Of a stretch of DNA of 60,986 bases, positions 1-8,702 are shown piece by piece. The position numbers and the translations under genes were made by a program. The stretch is from Marinibacterium profundimaris (GTDB taxonomy: Bacteria; Pseudomonadota; Alphaproteobacteria; Rhodobacterales; Rhodobacteraceae), in the NCBI RefSeq assembly GCF_002210095.1, contig NZ_AQQR01000021.1, positions 1 to 60,986 on the forward strand, read 5' to 3'. The notes under the pieces are model-generated. The model worked only from the letters and a program-made list of their open reading frames with translations. It was not told where the DNA came from and ran no database searches. Each line of letters starts with the position of its first letter. The first letter of the stretch is position 1.

Positions 1-1
1 C

Positions 2-1114
2 CGGGTCCTGTTCATCGACTATGCCACGCCGCGGCCCGACCGCGACGCCGGCAGCTATGCCGCGATCCAGGAGATCAGGCTGGTGCAGTCGCTGGGCTAC
101 AAGGTCACCTTCATGCCGCGCAACATGGCGCATCTGGGCGGCTATACCGAGGAGCTGGAGAAGATGGGGGTCGAGATGATCTATGCCCCCTTCTACATGA
201 CGATGGATGAATACCTGGACAAGCATGCCCAGGATTTCGATGCCTTCTACATCACCCGCTTCTACGTCGCCCGCGACGTGATCGCCAAGCTGCGCAAGCT
301 GGCGCCGCAGACGCGGATCCTGTTCAACAACGCCGACCTGCACTTCCTGCGCGAGTTGCGCGCGGGGCTGGCCAATGACGATCCCACCCGGATCGAGGCC
401 GCCCGCCGCACCCGCGAGATCGAGCTGGACGTGATGACCCAGGCGGATGTGGTGCTGTCCTACAACGACACCGAACACGCGGTGATCCAGTCCCATACCG
501 ACGGGGCGGTGAAGATCGCGAAATGCCCCTGGGTGGTCGAGGCGCCCGACACCGTGCCCCCGCGCGAGGGCCGCGCCGGCATGTCCTTTCTGGGCAATTA
601 CCATCACCACCCCAATACCGAGGCCGTGGAATGGTTCGCGCGCCAGGTGATGCCGCTGCTGCAGACGACCCATCCGGAGCTGGAATTCGTCATGTACGGC
701 TCGGCCATGCCCGACGAGGTCAAGGCGCTGGCCAGCGACCAGATCCGGGCCCAGGGCTTCATCGAAGAGATCTCGGACGCCTATGACCAGCACCTGATCT
801 TCACCGCGCCGCTGCTGTCGGGGGCGGGGATCAAGGGCAAGGTGCTGGCCGCGCTGGCCCATGGCGTGCCCTGCGTGATGACGCCGACGGCGGCCGAGGG
901 GATCGGCCTGCGCCATGGCCACGATTGCATGATCGTCACCACGCCCGGCGACTGGCACGACGCGATCGACGCGCTGATCACCGATCCCGAGCTCTGGCAC
1001 GCCATCTCCCGCAACGGGCGCGACTACGTGGCACGCAGCTTCTCCTTCGAGACCGCGCGCGGCCAGATGCGCACGGCCTTCGAGGCGGTGGATCTCTATT
1101 CGCCGGAATTCTGA
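2..1114 (+). CDS. Glycosyltransferase family 4 domain, C-terminal part of a larger protein (5' truncated by window edge)
   Basis: The reading frame is open from base 2 with no start codon of its own, so the 370 residues seen are a C-terminal fragment. They form a GT-B glycosyltransferase of the GT4 type, which moves a sugar from a nucleotide donor to a growing glycan at the cytoplasmic face. The first residues, RVLFIDYATPRPDRDAGS, are the usual opening of GT4 modules that follow a GT2 module. The donor-binding stretch GAGIKGKVLAALAHGVPCV with a downstream TAAEGI lies about 100 residues before the end. The partner GT2 module is probably the truncated gene at the other end of the window. A strong hairpin terminator follows 28 bases after the stop. 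Confidence 0.9.
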   Translation, partial: RVLFIDYATPRPDRDAGSYAAIQEIRLVQSLGYKVTFMPRNMAHLGGYTEELEKMGVEMIYAPFYMTMDEYLDKHAQDFDAFYITRFYVARDVIAKLRKLAPQTRILFNNADLHFLRELRAGLANDDPTRIEAARRTREIELDVMTQADVVLSYNDTEHAVIQSHTDGAVKIAKCPWVVEAPDTVPPREGRAGMSFLGNYHHHPNTEAVEWFARQVMPLLQTTHPELEFVMYGSAMPDEVKALASDQIRAQGFIEEISDAYDQHLIFTAPLLSGAGIKGKVLAALAHGVPCVMTPTAAEGIGLRHGHDCMIVTTPGDWHDAIDALITDPELWHAISRNGRDYVARSFSFETARGQMRTAFEAVDLYSPEF

Positions 1115-1141
1115 CCGGATCCTCGGACCATCGGACATGAC

Positions 1142-1165
1142 AAAGGCGCCCCCGGGGCGCCTTTT
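1142..1165 (+). terminator. Rho-independent terminator after the GT4 gene
   Basis: AAAGGCGCCCC and GGGGCGCCTTT form a perfect GC-rich stem with a tiny loop, followed by TTTT. It lies 28 bases after the stop codon at 1114. The A-rich left side could make it work for the opposite strand too. Confidence 0.75.
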
Positions 1166-1273
1166 CATATCGTCGGTACAGATATCATGGGGCCGCATCC
1201 GGTATCGTCAGGCCGAATGCCGCGTCCCCGCCAGGGCGAGGGCAGGGGGATCACGCCGCGTCGCAGGCCCGCG

Positions 1274-1525
1274 TCAGTTCGACGGGGCTGTCGTCGTGGT
1301 GGTCGTGGTCGTGGTGCTGTCGTCGCTGTCGCCGGATGCGATGACCACGATCAGAAAGCCCAGGGCGGTCGCCCCGATGACGGTTCCCGCGACCAGATCG
1401 GTGTCGCCGGCAAGCGGTGCCGGAACGCTCGGCGCGGGGGCCGGCGTGGGCGCGGGCTGAGCCGCCAGAAGGGTCGGGGCCGCCACCATGGCCGCCGCGG
1501 CGAAAAGGGCCGGAAGGGTCTTCAT
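1274..1525 (-). CDS. Small secreted poly-threonine protein, YjbE/GfcA-like (copy 2)
   Basis: An 83-residue protein with a signal peptide (MKTLPALFAAAAMVAAPTLLA), a Pro/Ala-rich spacer, a hydrophobic segment (GTVIGATALGFLIVVIA), an acidic GDSDDS and a tail of nine threonines ending APSN. The same plan (signal peptide, Gly/Ala hydrophobic stretch, Asp/Gly/Ser, poly-Thr tail) occurs in E. coli YjbE and GfcA, first genes of the yjbEFGH and gfc exopolysaccharide operons. YjbF and YjbH homologues lie just upstream in transcription. The start at 1525 is chosen because the signal peptide follows it and GGGAG and TGGAG precede it. It is a paralogue of the gene at 1958-2209. Its function is unknown in the family; a secreted factor acting with YjbF/YjbH is inferred. 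Confidence 0.75.
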   Translation of the reverse strand: MKTLPALFAAAAMVAAPTLLAAQPAPTPAPAPSVPAPLAGDTDLVAGTVIGATALGFLIVVIASGDSDDSTTTTTTTTTAPSN

Positions 1526-1957
1526 GCTCCACACTCCCAGGTGAGACTTAACATAAGGTAACGCATCCCCGTCCCGTTCACAACGAGATCCGCAGCGCCC
1601 TGCCCCCGCCACAGCGACAATCCGCCTTCGGGCCATGGGCCTCTGCGGGACCTCGGGGAGAGGCGAGAGAGAGCTTCGGAGCTGCGCGCGGGAGAGAGGC
1701 CCGGGCGAGACATCCGCCCTATCCTCCGGGAGCGCGGCAGGACGAGGCGGGAAGAGGCTCGGGGCCGCCCGGGCGGTCAGGCCCCGTCACGCAAAGGGCC
1801 CAGCCCGCAAACGCTCGACAAAACGCTCACAAAAACGGGCCAGACATGCAAAAGGCAGGCCCCTCAAGGCCTGCCCTGTCGGCCATCCGGCCGAATATGT
1901 GCAATCTGACCGTCGCGCGCGGCCCCGGGATCACCCCAGGTCGCGCGGGCCGCCACC
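1526..1957. other. Intergenic spacer between the two YjbE-like genes
   Basis: This 432-base spacer holds the terminator at 1850-1875 and a purine-rich stretch (about 1660-1710) with no convincing coding content. On the minus strand TTGTGA lies upstream of the 1525 start but no good -10 box is spaced correctly. I see no gene here. Confidence 0.5.
1850..1875 (-). terminator. Rho-independent terminator downstream of YjbE-like copy 1
   Basis: On the minus strand an 8-bp stem (GGCAGGCC / GGCCTGCC, plus-strand positions 1854-1861 and 1868-1875) with a 6-base loop is followed by TTTT. It lies about 80 bases past the stop of the gene at 1958-2209 and separates it from the second copy. Confidence 0.65.
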
Positions 1958-2209
1958 TCAGTTGGTGGTGGTCGTCGTGGTGGTCGTGGTGGTGCTGTCG
2001 TCGCTGTCGCCCGATGCGATGACCACGATCAGGAAACCAGCGGCGGTGGCGCCGATGATGGTGCCGGTGGTCAGCTCGTTGTTGCCGGCCAGCGGTGCGG
2101 GCACGGTCGGAGCCGGCGCAGCCGTCGGGGTCGGAGTTGCCTGCGCGAGAGCGGCAACGGGAAGTGCTGCAACAGTCGCAGCGGCGATCAGAGCGGTGAT
2201 GGATTTCAT
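1958..2209 (-). CDS. Small secreted poly-threonine protein, YjbE/GfcA-like (copy 1)
   Basis: An 83-residue protein built like its neighbour at 1274-1525: a signal peptide (MKSITALIAAATVAALPVAALA), a Thr/Ala/Pro spacer, the segment GTIIGATAAGFLIVVIA, then GDSDDS and ten threonines with a final Asn. From the hydrophobic segment onward the two copies are nearly identical, while the N-terminal halves differ, which points to selection on the C-terminal half. AGGAG lies about 10 bases before the ATG. The gene is the last of the capD-yjbH-yjbF series or has its own promoter at 2237-2264. As with E. coli YjbE and GfcA the molecular role is not known; export and association with exopolysaccharide are inferred. 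Confidence 0.78.
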   Translation of the reverse strand: MKSITALIAAATVAALPVAALAQATPTPTAAPAPTVPAPLAGNNELTTGTIIGATAAGFLIVVIASGDSDDSTTTTTTTTTTN

Positions 2210-2236
2210 GCTCTAAAACTCCTTTGAATCTACTTG

Positions 2237-2264
2237 ATTATCCACGTAGCGCAGCAAGATGCAA
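2237..2264 (-). promoter_or_regulatory. Possible sigma-70-type promoter for YjbE-like copy 1
   Basis: On the minus strand TTGCAT and GATAAT are separated by 16 bases in an AT-richer island. The predicted start of transcription is about 20 bases before the ATG at 2209. The -35 match is weak. Confidence 0.4.
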
Positions 2265-2366
2265 AATTCAACGTCAACTGCCTGTCTTCCGGCCCCCCGG
2301 CAGCTTTTTTCCGCTGCATTGCGGAAATGTGGCCAATTGAGCACCACCGCAGGCGGGTGACGGGTG

Positions 2367-3083
2367 TCACGGCGTCAACTGGCGGAAGGTGACGTAGCCG
2401 ATATTCGGCCCCGCCCATTGCCGCGACCGCCAGACGGTCGGGCCGCGCGAATCGACCCAGTAGTCATTGACCACCGTGCCGCCCTTCAGCTCGCAGGTTT
2501 CGCGCAGGTGGCGCGTGGCATGGCGGCGCTCGACGATGACGATGGTCTCGGGGCCCAGGTCGTCGACGGCGCAGACGAAATTCATCACCACCGGCTTGTT
2601 GTCGAGCGCGGAATAGACCTGCCGCTTGGCCCCCTGCCCCGCGCTGCGCGACCGCACCGCCGCCAGCGCCGGGCCGCCCTCGGCCGAGACCAGGTCGCCG
2701 CCCAGGCCCCGGGTCTCGATCAGCACGCCGTCGCGCAGGGTCAGCGAGACATCGTTTTCCGTGCGCCAGACCAGCAGGCGGCCGCCCTCGGAGCCGGCGG
2801 CCTGGCCGTTGCGCTCGGCCGAGATGTACATGAAGGCGCGGCTGCCGGTCTTCTCGATCTCGGCCTGGATGAATTCGCCGTCGATCGTGTTCAGCACCGC
2901 GCGGGTCAGCGGCGGCTGCGCCGCGGCCTCGTCGGGGCTGACCGCCCGGGTCGCGGCGGCCTGCAGCGCGGCGAGGGTCTTCAGCGTGGCGCTGGTCTCG
3001 TCGCCGCGGTTGGAACAGGCGGCCAGCAGCGCCAGCGCGGCCAGCAGGGCGGGACGCAAAAGCCCGGGTTTCGCGAACATCAT
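2367..3083 (-). CDS. yjbF: YjbF/GfcB-family outer-membrane lipoprotein
   Basis: A 238-residue protein with a lipoprotein signal peptide whose lipobox is LLAAC (Cys near residue 23), so it should be lipid-anchored in the outer membrane after export. The body is the YjbF/GfcB type seen in exopolysaccharide operons, with the conserved end ...NDYWVDSRGPTVWRSRQW. In E. coli YjbF and GfcB are encoded with YjbH/GfcD and are needed for the corresponding extracellular polysaccharide. Its start overlaps the stop of yjbH by four bases (ATGA), so the two are translationally coupled. A YjbG/GfcC homologue, normally between them, is absent. Confidence 0.85.
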   Translation of the reverse strand: MMFAKPGLLRPALLAALALLAACSNRGDETSATLKTLAALQAAATRAVSPDEAAAQPPLTRAVLNTIDGEFIQAEIEKTGSRAFMYISAERNGQAAGSEGGRLLVWRTENDVSLTLRDGVLIETRGLGGDLVSAEGGPALAAVRSRSAGQGAKRQVYSALDNKPVVMNFVCAVDDLGPETIVIVERRHATRHLRETCELKGGTVVNDYWVDSRGPTVWRSRQWAGPNIGYVTFRQLTP

Positions 3084-5371
3084 TGCCAGAACCTCACCGA
3101 CTGGTCGTCCAGCGCCTTCCTGTGGGCCGCGCGGACCTGCGGATAAAGCCGGCCCGGCACGTTCAGCCTCTGGCCGCCGTCACGGGTGATCGGCGTGATC
3201 GTGGTGCCGACGGTCTGGCGGCTGGGCTGGCCCAGGATCCAGTTCACCGGCATCGAGAAGCGGATGCCCTTGTCGAACGAGCCTTCGCCGAATTCCTCGG
3301 CCGAGACGTTGGTGATCGTGAAGAAGGCGCCGATGCTCCAGCCGTTGTCGAAGGTCCGGTCGAGCGAGAAGGTGCCGCCCCAGTCGCCGGCCAGGTAGCG
3401 CCCGGCCGAGAATTGCGCCAGCAGGCCGGGGCCGAATTCGTAATAGGCCGTCGCATGGCCGGTGGCGACTTCGTAATCGTACTGGCCGAAGCCGAAGAGC
3501 TGGTCCTGGTCACGCTGCGCGACGTAGTTCGCCTCGATCCCCAGGCCCAGCGGGCTGTTCACCGGCTTCCACAGCAGCTCGGTCGAGACCCCGCCGAACA
3601 TCTGTTCGAGATAGCCGACCGTCGCCCGCGCATAGAGATCCCTGCCCGGCCGCCACTGCCTGGCGGCATAGAGGTTGCGCATGGTGAAATCGTACTTGGC
3701 GTATTCCGCCCAGTCCGAGCGCACATGCGGCAGCACCGAGTTCGAGGGCCGCCCGCCGTCGAGATCGCCGAACAGCTTGTAGCGCAGCGCGCCACCGACG
3801 ATCCAGCCGGGCGCCGGACGGTAGGCGCCGTTCAGCTCGATGCCGACATCCAGCCGGATCGGCTTGTCCGGGTCGAAATAGCTGGGTTCGAAATAGGGCT
3901 GCAGCGCATAGGTGAAGCGGGGATAAAGCCCGGTGTTCAGCGCCGCGTCCGGGCTCAGCTGCGGCGGGTCGGAATAGCCCAGCAGCGCATCCGTCGCCGC
4001 GGTCGCGTCGGGCTCGTATTCCAGCACCTCCAGGTCCGAGCGCCGGATGGTGATCCGGTTCAGCGCCATGCCGCCCGATTGCGGCACGATGTGGAAGGTC
4101 TCGACCGAGGGCGGCAGCACCTGCGCCATGGCCCGCGCGACCCGGCCGACCGCGCCCATCTGCGGCCAGTAGCGGCGGTTGGAATAGCGGACCTCGGCCA
4201 CATGGGCGGAAATGGTCAGCGCCTCGACGGTGATGCCCTGCGGATCCAGCACCTCGATCAGGTTGTCGCGCAGCGCCGGGGGCACCTCGCGGCTGCCGGC
4301 CCAGGCGGTCGACCAGGCCTCGGGATCGGTGCGCGGATCCTGCCGCACCAGCACCGGTTGCGGCGCCGGGATCGCCAGCGGCGTGGCCGGGACCCTTGGG
4401 TTGGCCTGGATCTGGATGTTGAAGCCGAATTCGGAGCCGTACATGTAATAGCCGCCGAGCCGGATCGCGTCGTTGATCTGGTATTCGACCCCGAAGTTGA
4501 TCGGCGACTTGCGCTCGAAGACGTTGGTGTCCTGCGTGGCCAGCACGTAATCGTCCGAGGAATATTCGACCTTGATGCCCAGCTTCTCGGTCGGCCGCCA
4601 TTCGATCCCGCCGAAGGGGGCGAAGGGGCCGCGGAACCAGCTGTCGTAATCCGCCTGGCCGCCGGTGGAATTCGGATTGTAGGCCGGCCGCGTGCCGGTG
4701 CTGGCGATCGACCCGAAAGAGCCCAGAACCCCCCAGCCAAGGCCGCCGGTGACCTTCAGCGACCCGGTATTGCCAAAGCGCGACGGCGGCAGGGCAAAGG
4801 TCTTGGTCGCGGCGATATATTCGCCCGACGAGATCCCCGTGCCGATGAAATCCTGCAGGCCCAGCGTCACCGCCGGCAGCCGGTCGGTTTCCTTCAGCAG
4901 GCGGAAGCGCAGGTCGAAGCCGCGGTCGTAATAGGTTTCGAACCCGGCGAAATTGGCATTGGCGAGCGAGTTGTAGCGGAAGCTGGCCGCGATCCAGGGC
5001 AGCGCCTGGAAGGACAGCGTGTAGCGCCCGACCCCGCCGAACCAGGACACGCCCACGTCGATCTGACCGTCGGGCTGCGCCTCGCCCGAGGGCATGTCCA
5101 TCAGGCCCGGCGCGCCGTAGAAGTTCAGCGACGGGCGCCCGGGATAGCGGAAAATGGTCGGCGCGGCCTCGGGCGTGCCGGGGGCCGCCATCGGATCCAC
5201 GGGGCCGGTGACAGTGTTCAGCCCCTCGCCCAGCCATCGCGCCTGCGCCATCGCGCCCGGTCCCGAAAGCGCCCCTGCCACAGGCAGGATCAGGAAAGCC
5301 GTCAAGGCTGCTCCGGCGGCGCGCCCTGCGGGCGCGAAGGCGCCCTGCCCTGGCTGAAATCTTGTCGTCAC
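3080..5371 (-). CDS. yjbH: YjbH/GfcD-family outer-membrane exopolysaccharide protein
   Basis: A 763-residue exported protein with a signal peptide ending near AMAQA and a long body rich in beta-strand patterns and aromatic residues, typical of an outer-membrane beta-barrel. FYGAPGLMDMPSGEA near residue 85 and NFGVEYQINDAIRLGGYYMYG are characteristic of the YjbH/GfcD (DUF940) family, which assists exopolysaccharide or group-4-capsule secretion. The chosen start is GTG at 5371; the ribosome site is weak (AGGG). The 3' end overlaps yjbF by four bases. It lies downstream of capD with a likely terminator between them, so it may have its own promoter in 5372-5526. Confidence 0.85.
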   Translation of the reverse strand: MTTRFQPGQGAFAPAGRAAGAALTAFLILPVAGALSGPGAMAQARWLGEGLNTVTGPVDPMAAPGTPEAAPTIFRYPGRPSLNFYGAPGLMDMPSGEAQPDGQIDVGVSWFGGVGRYTLSFQALPWIAASFRYNSLANANFAGFETYYDRGFDLRFRLLKETDRLPAVTLGLQDFIGTGISSGEYIAATKTFALPPSRFGNTGSLKVTGGLGWGVLGSFGSIASTGTRPAYNPNSTGGQADYDSWFRGPFAPFGGIEWRPTEKLGIKVEYSSDDYVLATQDTNVFERKSPINFGVEYQINDAIRLGGYYMYGSEFGFNIQIQANPRVPATPLAIPAPQPVLVRQDPRTDPEAWSTAWAGSREVPPALRDNLIEVLDPQGITVEALTISAHVAEVRYSNRRYWPQMGAVGRVARAMAQVLPPSVETFHIVPQSGGMALNRITIRRSDLEVLEYEPDATAATDALLGYSDPPQLSPDAALNTGLYPRFTYALQPYFEPSYFDPDKPIRLDVGIELNGAYRPAPGWIVGGALRYKLFGDLDGGRPSNSVLPHVRSDWAEYAKYDFTMRNLYAARQWRPGRDLYARATVGYLEQMFGGVSTELLWKPVNSPLGLGIEANYVAQRDQDQLFGFGQYDYEVATGHATAYYEFGPGLLAQFSAGRYLAGDWGGTFSLDRTFDNGWSIGAFFTITNVSAEEFGEGSFDKGIRFSMPVNWILGQPSRQTVGTTITPITRDGGQRLNVPGRLYPQVRAAHRKALDDQSVRFWQ

Positions 5372-5458
5372 GTGCCCTGCCCAGTCGTTCCAATGGCCTT
5401 AGACCATGGCCTGCCTGCCCCGATCAATCCACCCCCTGCCCGATCCCGCGGCACCGGC

Positions 5459-5491
5459 GAAAAAAACCCGGGCCTGCGGCTCTGATGCCGC
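5459..5491 (-). terminator. Possible terminator between capD and yjbH
   Basis: On the minus strand GCGGC-ATCAGA-GCCGC forms a short hairpin, followed after nine bases by a run of seven T. It lies about 35 bases past the capD stop. The gap between stem and T-run is longer than ideal. Confidence 0.4.
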
Positions 5492-5526
5492 GGTTTCGTC
5501 CGTTCCTCCCGGAATTCGGAAATCTC

Positions 5527-7455
5527 TCAGGAACTGCGCCCGCCGGCGGTGCCGGTGCCGCTCATCAGGCGGTAGCCCTCGACCCAGCGGGTGATGACGG
5601 CGCGGGCCGCGTCCTCGTCGCTGGCCGCCAGCGCGTGGCGCAGCGACCGCAGGACCGAGGCGACCTCGATCTCGCTCAGCTTCTCTTCGCGCGCGCAGAA
5701 GATCTTCTGGTGGCGGGTGCCGATCAGGTCGCCGGTGATGGTCAGCTCTTCTTCCAGCTTCTCGCCGGGGCGCAGGCCGGTGATCTCGATATCGATATCG
5801 CCTTCGGGATGCTCGGCGTCGCGCACGGTGTAGCCGGCGCTTTCGATGACCTGGCGCGCCAGGCGCATGATCGGCACCGGCTCGCCCATGTCGAGCACGA
5901 AGACCTCGCCGCCGCGGGCCTCGGCCCCGGCCTTCAGCACCAGTTGCACGGCCTCGCGGATGGTCATGAAATAGCGCTTCACGCGGGCGTCGGTCACGGT
6001 GACCGGGCCGCCGCGGCTGACCTGGTCCTGGAACAGCGGCACGACCGAGCCCGACGATCCCAGAACGTTGCCGAAGCGGACCATGGTGAAGACCGTGTCG
6101 TCGAACCGGGTGGCCAGATCCTGCACGACCAGCTCGGCCATGCGCTTGGACGCGCCCATGATGTTGGTGGGCCGCACGGCCTTGTCCGAGGACACCAGGA
6201 TGAACCGTTCCACCCCGGTCTCGGCCGCCTCGCGGGCCAGTGTCTGGGTGCCGAAGACGTTGTTGGCAAGTCCGGGAAGCGGGTTCGCCTCGACCAGCGG
6301 CACATGTTTATAGGCGGCGGCGTGCAGGACGACCTTCACGTCGTGATCGGCCAGCACCTTCTTGACCTGGCGCGGATCGGTGACCGACCCCAGCACCGGC
6401 ACCAGGTCGATGGAGGTCCCCTCGACCAGCTGCGACAGTTCCTGGTGGACGGTGTAAAGCGCCAGTTCCGACAGTTCGTAAAGCACCAGCTTGGCCGGCC
6501 GGCACGACAGCACCTGGCGGCAGAGTTCCGAGCCGATGGAGCCGCCGGCGCCCGAGACCAGCACCGCGCGGCCGCGATAGCTGTCGCAGGCCTCGCCCAG
6601 CGTCACGTCGCAGGCGGCACGGCCGAGAAAATTCTGCGGGGCGACGGGCGCGAGCTTGTCGATCAGCGCCTCCTCCCCGATCAGCTGCGCGAAGGAGGGC
6701 AGCGCCTGCACCTCCAGCCCCATCTTTTGCAACCGGCGCGCGATCTGCGCCTGCTTGGGCTGCGACAGCGAGGGCATGGCCAGCAGCACGCGGTCGACGC
6801 GGCGTTCCTTGACCAGCTCGGGGATCCGCGCGGGCGGGCAGACCGGCAGCCCGGCCAGCATCATGCCCTGCAGCGAGGTGTTGTCGTCGACGAAGGCGAC
6901 CGGGTCGATCGTCTGGTGCGGCTTCAGCGCGGTGGCCAGCTGCATGCCCGTGGTGCCGGCGCCGTAGATCAGCACCCGGCAGCGCGGCTTGGCGCTGGTA
7001 TAGACCGCCATCACCACCTGGTAGAGCACCGCGCGCATCGCCACGGCGAAGAGGAAGTAGATGATGCCGAACATCACGTGGGTGCCCGGCGGGAAGGGCA
7101 GATCCCACAGCGCCGAAAGCACCGCCGAGGCGCCCGCGGTCAGCAGCGCGAAGATCGCCGTCAGCCCGACGGCATGGCGTTCATAGGCGTTCAGCTGGAT
7201 CTGCGGGATGCCCAGCCAAAGCGACAGCCCCGCGGCCGAGGCCACGAGATAGGGCAGGATCGGGGTGGTTTCCCCCAGCGCCGCCATGGGCGTCATCGGC
7301 AGGGACTGGACGACAAAGGTAAACAGCAGGGCCACCGGGATCAGCGCCAGATCTATGCCCAGAAAGACATAGCCTTTTTGCCGGCGCGTCAGGGTGTTCA
7401 GAAAACTCAGCATATTCAGGTCTCTGTCCCCAAAAGGTCGTTGGCTGTTCCCCAT
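5527..7455 (-). CDS. capD: Membrane-bound nucleotide-sugar 4,6-dehydratase, WbpM/CapD family
   Basis: A 642-residue integral-membrane enzyme. Residues about 28-150 hold four hydrophobic helices. A CoA-binding-like Rossmann domain follows (LIYGAGTTGMQ, 163-172), then the short-chain dehydrogenase domain with SGAGGSIGSE at 301-310. The catalytic region reads SSDKAVRPTNIMGASKR (422-438): a Met replaces the usual active-site Tyr of YxxxK, as in WbpM, whose triad is Ser-Met-Lys. Such enzymes convert UDP-GlcNAc to UDP-4-keto-6-deoxy-GlcNAc, precursor of QuiNAc or FucNAc residues. An alternative ATG at 7413 begins MLSFLNTL; AAGGGG precedes the chosen one. First gene of the leftward yjb block. Confidence 0.92.
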   Translation of the reverse strand: MGNSQRPFGDRDLNMLSFLNTLTRRQKGYVFLGIDLALIPVALLFTFVVQSLPMTPMAALGETTPILPYLVASAAGLSLWLGIPQIQLNAYERHAVGLTAIFALLTAGASAVLSALWDLPFPPGTHVMFGIIYFLFAVAMRAVLYQVVMAVYTSAKPRCRVLIYGAGTTGMQLATALKPHQTIDPVAFVDDNTSLQGMMLAGLPVCPPARIPELVKERRVDRVLLAMPSLSQPKQAQIARRLQKMGLEVQALPSFAQLIGEEALIDKLAPVAPQNFLGRAACDVTLGEACDSYRGRAVLVSGAGGSIGSELCRQVLSCRPAKLVLYELSELALYTVHQELSQLVEGTSIDLVPVLGSVTDPRQVKKVLADHDVKVVLHAAAYKHVPLVEANPLPGLANNVFGTQTLAREAAETGVERFILVSSDKAVRPTNIMGASKRMAELVVQDLATRFDDTVFTMVRFGNVLGSSGSVVPLFQDQVSRGGPVTVTDARVKRYFMTIREAVQLVLKAGAEARGGEVFVLDMGEPVPIMRLARQVIESAGYTVRDAEHPEGDIDIEITGLRPGEKLEEELTITGDLIGTRHQKIFCAREEKLSEIEVASVLRSLRHALAASDEDAARAVITRWVEGYRLMSGTGTAGGRSS

Positions 7456-7909
7456 GGCCCCTTGTCAGAGCACGGGACGTTCAGAGAAAATGGCACCAGC
7501 CCAATGCAGTAAAAACAAGCAGCTGTACAAATAGCACGCAAAACGCTCTTATCCCAAATTAAGTATTTCGCCAAAGGTAAATGTCGCGGCCGCAGCATAC
7601 GGCCAGTGGGAAGCGGTCATTTGGGCGGATGCCCGCCGGTTTTACGCCCCATTTCGCCCGGAAGTCGGGCGAATCCCCCCCTGCTGTCCCCGTTGTTTCC
7701 CGTTGTCGCGAAAGGGTTTTCCACGGCGCGGCCTGTTTTACCAGTACCGTTTCACCCGCAGTCTTAAGACCTGTCCCGCGCTTCGGATCGGGCCCCGGGC
7801 CGCGGCCCCGGCGGCGCTGTCGCCCGGGCTGAATTAAGATCTGGCGCAGGCGGCGGCCCCCCCGTTCCTGTCCCGGTCCCGCCCCCGTGTCCTGCCTGTT
7901 CCTGCCCCC
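7456..7909. other. Intergenic region with probable capD promoter
   Basis: A 454-base gap between two leftward genes. The part next to capD (about 7500-7575) is distinctly AT-rich for this sequence and is the likely promoter/leader of capD, although no pair of boxes is clearly spaced. The half next to kpsT is GC-rich with several CCCGGGCCG-type palindromes and no convincing gene. Confidence 0.45.
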
Positions 7910-8623
7910 TCAGCCCCCGGCCCGCGCCCGCGCCGCGCTGGTCATGCGGTCGATCGTGGCCCGCGTGGCCCGGCGCATGTTGTCCTCGTGGGCCGCGATC
8001 GCCTCCTCGAGATCCTCGTAGAAGGTCGCATGCCCGCCCTCCAGCACCACGCCCACGTCGCAGAGTTCCCGGATCAGCCCCATGGAATGGTTCACCACCA
8101 CCGCGCCGGAATGTTTCATCCGCGCCAGGAAGACCGCATTGGCCTTGTCCTTGAAGGCCCCGTCCCCGGCCGAGGTGGTCTCGTCCACGAGATAGGTGTC
8201 GAACTGGAAGGCCATCGACAGGCCAAAGGCCAGCCGCCCGCGCATGCCGGTGGAATAGGTCCGCACCGGCATGTGGAAATGTTCGCCCAGATCGGCGAAT
8301 TCCTCGACGAAATCGCGGGTCTCGTCGGTATCGGCGCCGTAGACGCGGGCCACGAACTTCACGTTCTGCGCCCCGGTCATGTCCTGACTGAACGAGCCCG
8401 CGAACCCCACCGGCCAGGACAGCGAGCCGGTGGTGACGACCTCTCCGGAGGTCGGCGGCACCAGCCCCGAGATCATGTTCAGCAGGGTGGATTTACCGGT
8501 GCCGTTGCGCCCCAGAAGCGCCACCGCCTTGTTCGAGGGCAGCACCAGGTTGAGATCCTCGCAGATCACCTTCTCGCGGCCCGCGGTGCGGTAGATCTTG
8601 GTGAGGTTGCGCAGCTCGATCAT
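7910..8623 (-). CDS. kpsT: ABC transporter ATP-binding protein for polysaccharide export (KpsT/CtrD-like)
   Basis: A 237-residue nucleotide-binding subunit that would power export of a lipid-linked polysaccharide through a KpsM-type channel. Walker A is GRNGTGKS (38-45), the ABC signature is the STGMRGRL form (124-131) typical of KpsT proteins, and Walker B is FDTYLVDET (141-149). The length matches short capsule exporters without the C-terminal sugar-binding domain of O-antigen Wzt proteins. It follows kpsE by 79 bases on the same strand, while kpsM is divergent at 10656. Confidence 0.92.
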   Translation of the reverse strand: MIELRNLTKIYRTAGREKVICEDLNLVLPSNKAVALLGRNGTGKSTLLNMISGLVPPTSGEVVTTGSLSWPVGFAGSFSQDMTGAQNVKFVARVYGADTDETRDFVEEFADLGEHFHMPVRTYSTGMRGRLAFGLSMAFQFDTYLVDETTSAGDGAFKDKANAVFLARMKHSGAVVVNHSMGLIRELCDVGVVLEGGHATFYEDLEEAIAAHEDNMRRATRATIDRMTSAARARAGG

Positions 8624-8702
8624 CGGCTCGGTCCCTTGGCTTCCGTCAGCTCCGTCAGGCCTGCCCCGGCAGCGCCGGGACGGCCGGGGTCAGGCGCCCG
8701 GA

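Noticed and set aside
3083-5485. A long open frame on the plus strand opposite yjbH
   Set aside because: It is rich in Arg, Gly, Ala and Pro with no recognisable motif, and is the shadow expected opposite a GC-rich gene with third-position G/C. YjbH on the other strand is clearly the real gene.
5362-7512. A 716-codon plus-strand open frame opposite capD
   Set aside because: Composition (His, Arg, Gln, Gly) is that of antisense noise. capD has full catalytic motifs.
7416-7598. A 60-codon minus-strand frame in front of capD
   Set aside because: It overlaps the capD start in another frame and covers the likely promoter; no motif or ribosome site.
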